A stretch of DNA of 64,000 nt from Dillenia suffruticosa (Eukaryota; Streptophyta; Magnoliopsida; Dilleniales; Dilleniaceae), in NCBI GenBank assembly GCA_033439265.1, contig JAVTVX010000034.1:15328501-15392500 (forward strand). Direction: 5' to 3'. The notes under the pieces are model-generated. The model saw nothing but the letters and a program-made list of their open reading frames with translations. It searched no databases and had not been told where the DNA came from. Positions within the stretch are counted from its first letter, which is position 1. Each line of letters opens with the position of its first letter. Positions 11,706 through 23,094 of this stretch are shown here, in pieces. A program made the translations under genes and the position numbers.

Positions 11706-13260
11706 ACCGCCGGGGTACCGTATTTTAAAATAATAATTCATTTATATTAATAATATAAATAATGTAATCATATTAAATTATTAAATTATATTATTAATTT
11801 TGTTATATAAAATTATTAAATTATGTTACTAATTTTATTATATACAATCTTTAATTATATTAAATTATTAATTTATATTATATAGTGTCATAAATATATA
11901 TTTTTTATGAATTTATGAATTTATGAATTTATAATTTTAAATAAAAACATGTATTACAAAAAATAATTAAAAAACACACTGAATATATATTTTTTATTTT
12001 ATTATTACTACATTCTTACATAATTTTATATTTACATAATTTCATATGATTATTTATTTAAAATAATAATATTAATTATTTCATCATGCTTAATTTATAT
12101 TTTAAATTTTGTTACAATTAAGAAATGTGAGTTCACAACCCACGGTGGAGATCATGTGCTTGGATGCATTGTAGATGATGAGTATGAGTATAGATTATTT
12201 AAATTAATAATATTAATTAGATATGTTAATCTATATTTTTTATTTTAGATTTTATAATTAAGGAATATGATAATTAAAGAATATAATTAATATAATATTA
12301 TAATTTTGAAAATTGATTGAATTGATAATATAGTCTTATGTTAATATAATTAATTATATGATATTTAATATTATTTATTTATATTGGTATAATTATTGAT
12401 GGAAAAATAAGGAATTCAAATCCAAAATCTAAAATCTAAATGCTTGTTTTCTCAATTCAATAGCATTCCATTTGCATTTAGCAAACCCTACAATAACATT
12501 TCATTTGTCAATTTAGGAACATTATTGAAATTATTTAAATTACTAATAATTTTATTTAAAATAATAATAATAAAAAACTAAGAAAATTAAATGAAATATG
12601 AAGAAAATTAAGGAGGTCTTCCCAACTCAACTCAACTCAACTCCTATTCTTATACCATTTAAACATTCCTATATATGTACTATATATGTACTATGTACCA
12701 TTAAATCTATTATAAGAAGATGCATTCAAACCAAATATAACCCTACCTCGCTAATATTATTTAAATTTAATAATTATTTGATATTAGTAATACAATATGA
12801 TTATTTAAATTAGTAACATTATTTGAATCACAAATATTATAATATTTAATAATATTAATATTGATAATTAATTAAATTGTATAGCATAATAATATTATAT
12901 TATAGTAATATAATGGTAATAATATTACCATTAAAATTGATAATCATAATTATAAAAAATTTATAAATTTATATTATGAAACAATATAATTTATAGTTAT
13001 ATTATATTGGCCAAACAATATATTCAGGTTTATGTTTAAAGTCAAGTCAGCGTCATTAAAATTTATAGTTGTATTATACCGCCAAACAACATATTCATAG
13101 TTTATATTTGAAGTCAAGTTAGCGCCAAATGTTGAAAATCTATCCGTGCATTTTTTCCTTCATTTATAAATTTATTAGAACGCATTAATTTTTTACCGAG
13201 TTTTTAAAATTTTTGACCGCTTTTTTTTTCTTTTTTTAATGAATAGTTATAGCTCGAAAT
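11706..13260. repeat. AT-rich low-complexity stretch with a 70-bp duplication
   Basis: Long runs of short A/T words with no coding signal. Near 12985-13128 a unit of about 70 bp is repeated. Both copies contain 'atttatagtt', 'gccaaacaa', 'atattca', then 'gaagtcaagt' or 'aaagtcaagt' and 'agcg'. A (CAACT)n-like stretch lies at 12633-12655. Confidence 0.55.
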
Positions 13261-13479
13261 AGAATAGATATAGTGAATGCCCTCTTTCTTCTTTTACCAT
13301 ATGTTTCCAATGCTTCATATGTGTTATTTTCCCATTGGATCAGTAATGTGATTTTTAAGAGTTGTTATATTCGTTCATACAAACAGATAATAACGTTATT
13401 TTCTAGTTTATACAAATTTTATACGGTTTTAAAAAAATTTTATACAATTTTTATAATATTACTGCCTTACCACTTCTCA

Positions 13480-14260
13480 GGAAATACAGTTGCACTTGTT
13501 ATTTGTTTTAAATTACTTGTTATCATTTCTTACCATTTGTTATCACTTCTTATCATGTCATATACAAATTTTATAGAATTATTATGTTATCAATTTGTTA
13601 CCATTTATTATTTATTATTTGTTATTTGTTATATATGACTTCTTATCACTTATTACCATATCCTACACGATATAAAAAATACTTGTTACTTGTTGTTAAA
13701 AATCACTTGTTAATGTTACCATGCCATATTATATAAAATTTATACAATTATTGCTTATCATTTGTTAAAAATCTCTTATTACCATTTATTAGTTGATATA
13801 CATTTATTACCATAACTTGTTGCCATTTTTATTATTAGTTGATATACATTTATTATCATAATTTATTACCATTTATTGTTGAAAAACATTTGTTATCATG
13901 TCATATTATACAAATTTTATATAATTATTGTCTTACCACTTATTATGTTGGAGCAATCGTCAAATGCACTTGTTACCATTTATTCTTTATTAGTTATCAT
14001 TTGTTACTGTGTAGATAGAGAATAAAAGTTACCATGTGTTATTTATTATTATAGTATAATAAAAATACACATGGAGCTTACCGTTTGTTATTTGTTATAT
14101 ATCATTTTTTATCATTTGTTACAATTGTTACCATGTAGATGAGAATAAAAGTACTTATCATTTGTACCAAGAGTAATGTCAAATGCACTTGTATTACAAT
14201 ATACTAAAAGTACTTGTTATTACTACTTTTTACAACTTGTTACCATGCCACATCACTACA
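13480..14260. repeat. Degenerate short repeats (TTACCATTTGTTAT-type)
   Basis: Dozens of variants of 'cacttgttaccatttgttatcatt' fill the region between the inner unit's left part and the 3' end of the TNP2 pseudogene. They look like subterminal repeats of a CACTA element, but of a different sequence from the outer element's array, which supports a second, nested element. The open frame at 13273-13638 is built from this repeat and is not a gene. Confidence 0.55.
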
Positions 14261-17200
14261 CATGATACAAAGAAGAGTGAAAGTGAAGTGATAAAATATA
14301 CAGATACAAAAAATAAATGTGTAAAGGAAATTACATTTCATATGTATATGTATCTCATCCTACTCTATCAACATCATCATCATCATTCATTTCTGTTGAT
14401 ACGTTTCATTCATCTTCATCTACATAAGTCTGAACCCACTCCTGAGTTGAGGGGTTAGTTTCTGAATTCATATGTTAATTCATCAATGCATCACCCATGT
14501 CAAATTCATATCTAATTTTCACATGTTTTATAACAAGTTATCCTTTATGTCTTTTGTTAGCTACATAAAATATCTTCTTTACTTGGGATGCCAACACATA
14601 AGGATCATCCAGTAAATCAACACTCGTATGATTGAGATAGGAGAAATTGACAATTGTTAAACTAAATCTATCTTTCTTATATCCTCATTGTAGGTCGACT
14701 CAATCATGCCGAAATAAGACAAACGTATACATTCCATTATGGTTTATTTCAATGATTTGCCGTAATATTCCATAATAATTAACTTTATCTTGAATGGGTA
14801 TTTTATCGCTCATATTTACATAACTAATATCATCCACTGCTCCCACAACTCCTGAATTCTAAGTTTGAAGACATTTTTCATAATCTTTTTATATAGAAGC
14901 GATATCTATTGATTATATAGCCTTTGTAATTTCTAACCAATGGATCTGGTCCACGAACGATCCATTTAAATCTCTGTGGTATATTTTGGATTCGTAACCT
15001 GAAAGAAAAAATCATATAAAAAAATTAATAAGAAGATTAATACAGGATATATATTGAGAAAATTAAATATTGATATATTTACACGATGAGTAAACTAGCT
15101 ACTTAAATCTTTACTGTGAAATTTATCAATTTAAAAAATATTGAACTTTTTCCCATGATTTATTCTTCGAACATGTTGTATATGTTCCCTTCATATGAAC
15201 ATGAATATATGATATTACATTACAGTTTAATATTTATAAATAAATATATGAGAATGTAGACTTACAGTTTAAAGGAGGCAAGTGAGTCACTATTAAATAG
15301 TATATATCTATGACATTGCTCCAATGATTTCTCATTCAGACAAATTCGAGATATCTTTTTTTTTTTGTCTTTTAGTAGATCTATGTGTCTCTATTCCCAA
15401 AAGTCTTCAAATAGTTGTTAAAGTGGACTCATCTTCTCAATATATAATCTGGTTGTTATCATTTTGCAATATACGATTAAATCTTGTTTCAACTCCGTTT
15501 AAATATCTTGAACAAAACAGTAGGCACTCATTTGTTATATACCCTTCTGCGATGGAGCTTTCAGATTATGCTATATTACGAATATAGGATTTCAGTTGAA
15601 GCAAGTATTTGCATGGATATATATTGCAGTAAGTTAACTTAAATTAAATGAATATCATTATTAAATAAATAAGTTATGAAAATAATATAAATCTTTCAAG
15701 CGGATACATTCACTTATATGTGACTGGTCCACCGATTCGTGTTTCAGTTGTCAAGTGTACGATTTAGTGTATCACACTAGTAAAAAATGAAGGGGAAAAA
15801 TCTTTTCAAACTCACACATAATTTGTGAAACTGATGCCTCCAATTGTTCAAGTTCTCGTGGGTCAAGGATCCTAAAACATAGACATTTAAAAATACTACA
15901 TATTTTAATGATAACAGAACTCACATTTTCGGACAATGATCCCCGAATTGATATGAGAATAAACTCTTGCATTAAAATATGACAGTCAGAACTCTTTAAG
16001 TCCTATTAACTTCTGTTGCTTCAAATGAATATATCTGGAGATGTTAGTAGAGCACTCGTCAGGAAGTTTTAAGTCTTTCAAAATATTAAAAAATGCATCT
16101 TTCTCTTGCAAGGTCATTTGGTAACACGCTTTAGGCAAAAATATATTTATAGAGTTTGATGTACATAGATGTAGATATTTTCTTATTCCAATATCATCAA
16201 GATCAAGTCTAGTCTTATAATTATCCTTAAACTTTTCTTCTTACTCCAGAATTGTACCAACAATTATATCAAAACAAATTTTCTCCATATGCATCATGTC
16301 AATATTATGTATAATTAAAACATTTTTCCAATATGGCAAATGAAACAATATGCTCTTTTTTTTTTTCCATCCATGCATATCATTGGGACTTGTTAAGTCA
16401 CAACACATCACCTCTAGACCATTATTTAGGAGCTACTCTGAATTCTTCTATTTGATCAAAAGAATATTTATCATACCTGAATGGATGAGTTGACTCAAAC
16501 CATCTTTGATGTCCCATATAACAATACTTCCGGCCATGACATAACCACTGAGAACATGTATCATATCTACATACAAGAGATGCAAATCTACCTTTGGTGC
16601 TACATCCAGATAGATTAGCATATACAGGGAAGTTATTAATGGTCTATAAGAGTGCTACATATATTTTAAATCTTTCATCAACTGAAAAATCATAAGTATC
16701 TACTCGTTCATTCCATAATACTTTTAGTTTTTCCACCAATGGTTGCATGTACACATCTATCTTGTCGTCAGGACTTCTTGGACCAGGAATAAGTAATGTG
16801 AGTATAAAATTTATAGACTTCATGCACAACCAAGGAGGGAGATTATATGGTATCATAACCATGGCCAAGTGCTATGTGCAACATTCATTGTTTTAAATGG
16901 ATTAAACTCATTTGCTGCTAACTCTAATCAAATATTTCTTGGATCAGAAGAGAAATTAGGGTATAGATTATCAAACTCTTTCCATGCAGGAGCATCCACT
17001 GGGTGTCTTAGAAGTCCATCTTTTATTCTCTTATGATGATGTCATCTCATCAAATAAGCAGTTTAAACACACGAAAATAATTTTTGCAATATAGGAATCA
17101 AAGGAAATCATCTCAATATTTTGACAGGTTTTTTTTTTTTTTTTCCATCTTCATTTGGTTTCCATCTAAAACACCACACACATAAAATGCATCATCTTTA

Positions 17201-17935
17201 GCTCTATGTTTCTAGTACAACATACAATCATTAGAATAAACATATATTTTCTCATATCTCAACCCTGAAGTTGAAATTGTTTTTTTCACTTCATGGCAAC
17301 TATTTGACAATATGGTTTTATGAGACAACAATTCTCCTAAAAACTCTAAAAGTAATGAAAAAGATTTGTTGATCCACCCACATAAACACTTTAAATGATT
17401 TAAGTGCACAATAGTTGCCAACATAGTATATTTGGATTTTGAATATATCGGTTTTTTGGCTTTCTCAAGAAATTCAATAAACTTATCTGAAGTTGAAGAC
17501 GAAGTTGAAGTTGAAGTTGATGCATTCATCTTAGATGGATAAGAGGTTGGTTCGGATGGATGAGAGGTTGGTTCGGATGGTGAATGTGTGAATGTATCAT
17601 GTAACATGCCAAATATATCTTGGTAAAAAAAATGATTATCTTCTAAGTTTGATGTATGGGATGTATGAGGTGTAGATTTTTCATTACTCTCCGCATGATA
17701 TATCCAGTTATCATAACCACATTGAAAACCATAACGTAGCAAGTGATTGAAAATGATATATGTAGGAAATCTGAAAGTGTTGAAACATTTGACACAAGGA
17801 CATGATATCTTACCATCGATAGATTGAATATTTGCAGATACAAATTCAAAAAATGTATTAACTCCATAATATATTCATCACTTACCCTTAATTTATAATA
17901 CATCCATGTCTTGTCCATTGCAAAAACCAACTAGA
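14260..17935 (-). pseudogene. TNP2-type CACTA transposase pseudogene
   Basis: Read on the minus strand, the domains of a plant En/Spm TNP2 transposase appear in order: the Transpos_assoc N-terminus (MDKTWMYYKLRVSDEY near 17920); a Ser/Thr-rich linker; YTMLATIVHLNHLKCLCGW and YEKIYVYSNDCMLY (17430-17212); HPVDAPAWKEFDNLYP and LAANEFNPF (17010-16905); IPYNLPPWLCMKSINFIL...IPGPRSPDDKIDVYMQPLVE (16850-16720); FRILDPRELEQLEASV...CEFEKIFPLHF (about 15880-15782); SIAEGYITNECLLFCSRYL and GVETRFNR (15565-15478); and a DUF4216 tail (VNYYGILRQIIEINHNG, FVLFRHDWVD, DPYVLASQVKKIFYV) to about 14540. The conserved DGFNPF motif reads NEFNPF, so a proposed catalytic Asp is Asn. Several frameshifts and stops mean it cannot encode an active enzyme. 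Confidence 0.85.
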
Positions 17936-18429
17936 GAAATAAATGAAAAATAAGAAGAGAAAAATAAATGAAATAAAGAGAGAATGGTAGAAAGAAAAAG
18001 ATTAATAAACCTAAATGACAGAATAAAAAAATAAATAATTGAAAGAAATATGGGAACATTTTTTTGGTTACAAATTGGTGCCCTAAATCTAAATATACAA
18101 CAAAAAATACGTATATTAGCAGCAAACTCTTGGTGCCACTTTTCTTGGTGCCAAGAAATGACGCCAAAGAAGAAAGAGGAGGAGGAAGTGGGACGAAGAC
18201 GCGGTGTGTTTTTTTAATTGATATAATATGTGTTTGTGTTGTTTTATTTGATATAAAATTAGTTACTCCTAATAAAAAAATATAAATGACAAATTAATAA
18301 TTTAATTTAAATACAAATTTTATATAATAAAATTTGTAAAATAATTTAATAATTTCATATCATTATATCATATAAATTAATAATAATGATATTATTATTT
18401 TGTTATTTAAATTAATAATATTATTATTT
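17936..18429. other. CACTA interior upstream of the TNP2 pseudogene
   Basis: Probable 5' leader of the transposase gene followed by AT-rich sequence. The short frames here read as low-complexity Phe/Leu or Lys-rich strings, and I see no gene. Confidence 0.4.
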
Positions 18430-18690
18430 TAAATTACGGGCGGGGCGGGGCGGTGCGGCATGAACCACCGGCTCGCATGTAGGTTAGAGCCGGGACACAT
18501 GGGCAGTGTCCAGTGCGTGGGGTCCTGCATGGCCCTGCTCTGCGCATGTGTTGCCCATGTGGTTAAGCAGTAGGGGCATGCGCGGTTGAGTCCTGCAGGC
18601 ATCTGCGTGCATGCGCCTGCTTGCGCTTGCCCACGCGGTTAAGCTGCATAGGCACGCGCAGTTGGGCTGCCCAGCTTGCGGGCGGGAAAT
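18430..18690 (-). repeat. Right GC-rich island with internal 76-bp duplication
   Basis: It starts 'gggcggggcggggcgg'. A module 'gcccatgtggttaagc...ggcatgcgcggttg' at 18553 recurs as 'gcccacgcggttaagc...ggcacgcgcagttg' at 18629, about 76 bp later. A related module sits in the left island at 11620-11655 in the opposite orientation. The antisense frame at 18484-18699 is a by-product of this repeat. Confidence 0.65.
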
Positions 18691-18751
18691 TTTTAGCATT
18701 CGAAATGGAAAGAATTGAATAAAAAATTTACATCATTCAATCATTCATACA

Positions 18752-19022
18752 TTCATACATATTGATTCATTCATACGTATTCATCATATATAATAGTATA
18801 TATTCAACTGAATTAAAAAAAAATCAAAAAAACATAGAATTATAATTAAATACAAATAAAAAATGAAAAAAGGTGGAAATTATGGAAATACATTCATACA
18901 AAATTTTTCATTCATACATATTCATCGGTACATATTCAAGCAAATTAAAAAAAACAAATAAAAAAACATAGAATTATAATTAAATATAAATGAAAAAAGT
19001 GGAAATTACGGAAATTGAACTT
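18752..19022. repeat. Direct duplication, about 110-150 bp
   Basis: Two consecutive copies share 'attcatacatatt', 'catatattcaa', 'aaaaaacatagaattataat', 'taaat' and 'gtggaaatta(t/c)ggaaat'. The first runs from about 18752 to 18895 and the second from about 18911 to 19015. No coding potential. Confidence 0.7.
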
Positions 19023-19650
19023 TGGGTCTAAATCTTTTTGCTTGCCGAGAAGAGGATCAACTTGCAACAAAGGATCCAGTTGTAGTAGCAGGAGAAGAGG
19101 ATGGGGATGGTGCAGGAGCTGCAGCAGGAGAAGATGAAACAGAGGATGGTGGTGGAACAGCAACAGGAGCAGTAAAGCAGGTGCAAATGCAGATGCAGAT
19201 GCAGGAATATGAAAAAGATTATCCGCTCTACTCCTAGGAGAAAATGAAGATCTCAGAGGAGAACCAAATGGTCGCATCATAAACGGATAAGCAGATAAAC
19301 TTGAATGAGGGTGAGGTGTAGAAGAGGAAGAATGTGCAGCTCTAGAAGTTATGACAGAATCTCTTATAGATATAATAAAATTCGAATTTATTCTTACATT
19401 ATCACTCATTTTCATCAACTCTAATAAAATTTCTTTACGCTGTTCCTCACTTCCTTGTTGGAATTGATCATTTTGTTACTTGAATTAACCAAAACTCTAT
19501 TTCATTTCACCATTTCATTTCAAACTTCTATCATTTCTCTTCGAAATTCTTCCATTTCCTTTCGAACTTCACCAAATTTGTCATCAACAGCATCCATAAA
19601 CCCTATTTTCAGACTGTTAATAAGTTTAATTAGTTCAGTCATCTAGTATT
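19020..19650 (-). pseudogene. Hypothetical coiled-coil protein remnant, minus strand
   Basis: On the minus strand from 19642 a frame begins MTELIKLINSLKIGFMDAVD and continues with heptad-like charged residues (GEVRKEMEEFRREM) before stops. A shifted frame then gives a Ser/Pro/His-rich region (RAAHSSSSTPHPHSSL...) down to about 19060. It lies upstream of the TNP2 pseudogene on the same strand, inside the outer CACTA. It could be an exon of the element's accessory gene. I do not recognise a named family. Confidence 0.35.
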
Positions 19651-19680
19651 CTTAGTTTCGTTCACAGTCTTTGGCTCTGC

Positions 19681-22600
19681 TGTCACGCCCCGACCCACTC
19701 CCGGGCCGAGCACGTGAGCAACCACCGCGACACCTCAATGCACGGGCACAACCCTCCGAGACATCGAGGCATCGTAAGGCTAAAGAAACACATATGTCTA
19801 AATCAGTTTACAAAATTACATGAATTCCCAAATAATAAAAGTAAAATATCTTAATATGCCTAAAATGTATGAATATGTAAACCCAAGATGAGAGTTACCA
19901 TTTACATGCGCCGATAGTAATATGCAGTCATTCCAAAATAAATAAGTACAATGGTCAAAGTAAATAAGTACAATGGTCAAACTAAATACTTCAAAATAAT
20001 ATGATAACTTCAAATTGAATATAGCGGAAGAAACGGGTAACCATACCCCAGCTCAGTCTCTAATATAAGTCCAATGAAATCAAGTCTCTACCATTCCCTC
20101 GATCCAAGAATATACCTATGAAAGGGAAAGTGAGGGGTGAGCATCTATGGGAGGATACTCAGCAAGTGAGGGGATTGACATCGTGCTGTCAATATCAAGT
20201 GTGAATTTAGAGTGTCAAGGCATGTAATACAATATAAAGTATGCGAAAAACAGCGTGCAGTTTTAATATAATCAAGGCACACATCGAAAAAAATAACATA
20301 TGCATTCATCCATGTATCAAGTCACATATGTAGAGTCGGCCGAACAAACAATCCAGACAATAGTCTATCTCGACCAAAGACGGAAGCATTGGGGGTTTTC
20401 ACAATACAAATATCAAATAATAGCTCTCTACCCTAATATTGGCTACAGGCTCTTTCATCTAGCCTGTAAATAATAATAATAATATATATATATACTTATA
20501 AATAGTCGGCCGTGTATGGTGCCCCGCCCAGTGCTAGAGATAGATAAATTCACATCCTACCCGATGAGGGTCAATCTGGGACAACCAAATACATGACAAT
20601 TTGACGGATATCTCAGTCCGAAATGTATCCGGGCACAATGGGTACCTCTACCAAATGTCTTTCGTAGCTACAGAATGCTATAGGAAGTATATCATAATTC
20701 ATCAAGTCGGTCGGGCACGTAGCCCCATGCATCACATCATCATGTTGGCCGAGCATACAGCCCCATGCATCGTATCATAATGTCGGCCGGACGTACAGCC
20801 CAAATAGTACAGTATATGTAAATCCATTCAAAATCATGTGCCAATATAATGGATGCATTAAAATATGTCAATATGTCAAAAAAAGTGGCACAATATCCCG
20901 TTATCAAACTCATGGATGCATATCAATAAAATTAGCTGTTGGAACTCTCAAATTGTCACAAAAATATGTATATATACTTATCAAAATCCAAAAATTCAGT
21001 TTTCATACGTATAGAAACCATGTCGTTTGCAAATCGGTAAAACATGATTTGTCAATCAATAGTAAATGTCAAAATCACACTCATAGTATAGGAGAGGGTA
21101 GATCACTCCCCTCAGTACCACTATAATAAGCAAATGGAACACTCTCGAATCGATCACCAATAACGTCACTACAAAGATCGTATATGCACACATATGTCAT
21201 TATAGGAAATATATGTAATAAATTGCACTTAACAATTTTTAGTCTAGGGCCAAGTTTTAGGGATTTTAAATAAATCCCTAAGTGTATTTATATAAAAATA
21301 TCTAATTTTCCAAAGTTTGGTCCGGTCAAAATCACTGCACGGACTTCGTGCTCATGCTGGCCCATGTCGGCCCATTGCCCGGTGCCCATGCGCACAAAGC
21401 CTATGTCCTTGTATGGTAGAAATGACTTAGCTCTTTGCACACAACTCCAATTCAAGCGAAATTTTGATATGTTGTAGGACATTTCGTGCCCTATAACTTT
21501 CATTAATACATTTTCTCAAAATCTCATCACAGAATTTTTGAAAATACTCATTTTGTTTCTGTCGCGTTCTATATTCAGATTCTGCCCTATTTTTGTGCAG
21601 AAACCATAACTTTCGCCTTACTCATCCAAACTTAATGACATTTAAACATGTTATACCTAAGACATAAATTTATAACTTTCATGTTTTGCATTTTACTCAA
21701 TTATACCGAGAAAGGGGTTAAAATAATTCATGATCAGAACTGTCAGGTTTCAATTAGAAATAAGGTTTCTGTCAAAACGTTTTAGGAAAAAGGGTATAAC
21801 TTTTGATTCCCTTGTGCGGATTGGCTGAAGGTTTTACATGTTGTAGGCAAGGGTGATACCTACAACTTTTATGTTTTGAGTTTCTCTAAAATAAGACTGG
21901 AAAATGGTTGTTTTTGCACACTGGTTTTATGTTCCGAAACAGAATAACTTTCTGTCGCGTTTCAAGAAAAATATCATAACTTTTGGCATAAGTATCAGAT
22001 TAAGGTGGTTCTTATCTCGTTGGAAAGTTAAGACCAAGATGTAAAATTTACTTAACTAGAACATTTGCTAATTTAGACTGTAAGATGCATCAAAACAAAG
22101 GTAAAGTCACGGACAGAACTAAGAACATAATTTAAAACAGGATAGAAATCTCTTTACCTAAAGTTTGGAATTTTAAGTCCACCAATCTTTACCTCAAGGC
22201 CCTTTCTTCCTTCTTTGCAACTTGATTCGGCCCTCCTTAAAATCATGAGACAAGGCTTAGCTTGGCTTAAATAGACATGTGCTAAAGAAAATGAAGAAAG
22301 AATATGTTCTTACCTAAGGAAGCTTGAAGAAGGGTTACTGAAATTCCAGATTTCCTCTCTTTAAGGCTCTCGGTTTTGCTCTTGTTCTCACTAACAAGTG
22401 TTCTCCTTTTGTCCTAGCCTTGTAGTATGTTGTTCTAGGATGAGAATAGGTGGGATTTATGTAAAAATATGGGTGGGTTTCTGTGGAGAAAATGAAGCTT
22501 CCTCTTCCCAAGGTTTGGACAAGGAAGCAACAAGGCACTTGTTGGCATTAAATCCTAATTGCACTCAACCATGATCTAAGGTCCACAAGTCTTGAACTTC

Positions 22601-22994
22601 TCCATGTAAAATCCCTACCCTTGATTTGCTTCCATACTTTAATCATTGGAAAGGTCGTATCATCCACTATCTCAATTCTAGTGCTTACATTTGCATACAA
22701 CTTCAAGCAATTTCCTACCCTTGGATCAAGCTTAAAAAATTACACATTAGACCCAAATTTTCTAACAAGTCCTTTAAATTATAAAAATTTAAATTTGGCC
22801 CCAAAAAATTTTTATAATTGCACATTAGACCCAAAATTTCATGTTAGACCTAATTAAATTTATTAAATGTGAAACTAAGGTTATTGAGTCTCTTTGAGTC
22901 AAACTGACCCAAATTTACATTTTACCGATAAATTTTTGGGGTCGTTTTATCGTAAATTTTCTTATTGAAAATTTATGAAGTTAGTAATGGAAAT

Positions 22995-23028
<34 letters not shown>

Positions 23029-23068
23029 CTGGAATACCCCATAGGATATATCGAGAGTCGGTGTTACA
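19681..23068 (-). repeat. 3' LTR of the partial chromovirus (3388 bp)
   Basis: On the plus strand it runs from TGTCACGCCCC to GTGTTACA, so on the element's strand it begins TGTAACACC, typical of Tekay/Del chromoviruses. An (AT)n run lies at 22998-23024. The central part (20500-20800: 'gtcggccgtgtatggtgcc', 'ggaagtatatca', 'gtagccccatgcatc') is shared with the solo LTR at 25808-28931, so the two belong to diverged subfamilies of one family. Confidence 0.85.
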
Positions 23069-23083
23069 TTTTCCTAACCCCCT
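23069..23083 (-). other. Polypurine tract of the chromovirus
   Basis: On the minus strand AGGGGGTTAGGAAAA sits immediately upstream of the LTR's TGTAACACC. This is where plus-strand DNA synthesis would be primed in an active element. Confidence 0.65.
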
Positions 23084-23094
23084 AAACACAAGTT

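Larger units (their letters stand above)
11572..18712 (-). mobile_element. Probable inner CACTA unit carrying the TNP2 transposase
   Basis: The TNP2 pseudogene is flanked by two GC-rich islands in opposite orientation (11600-11705 and 18430-18690). Each has AT-rich sequence on its inner side that also matches in inverted orientation: 'ccgtattttaaaataataat' after the left island and the complement of 'attattattttaaattacgg' before the right one. Candidate outer edges are 'actactaggaaatattac' at 11581 and the complement of 'gggaaatttttagcattcg' at 18683-18701. Neither edge is a clean CACTA terminus and no target duplication was confirmed, so the boundaries are provisional. Confidence 0.45.

Noticed and set aside
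13273..13638. 121-codon plus-strand frame rich in Tyr, Ile and Leu, resembling a membrane protein
   Set aside because: Built from the degenerate TTACCATTTGTTAT repeat. The hydrophobic look follows from base composition.
18945..19418. 157-codon minus-strand frame rich in Leu, His and Pro as one gene
   Set aside because: Its C-terminal half is low-complexity antisense of a Gly/Ala/Glu-rich stretch and runs into AT-rich repeats. Only the upstream coiled-coil part is listed, at low confidence.
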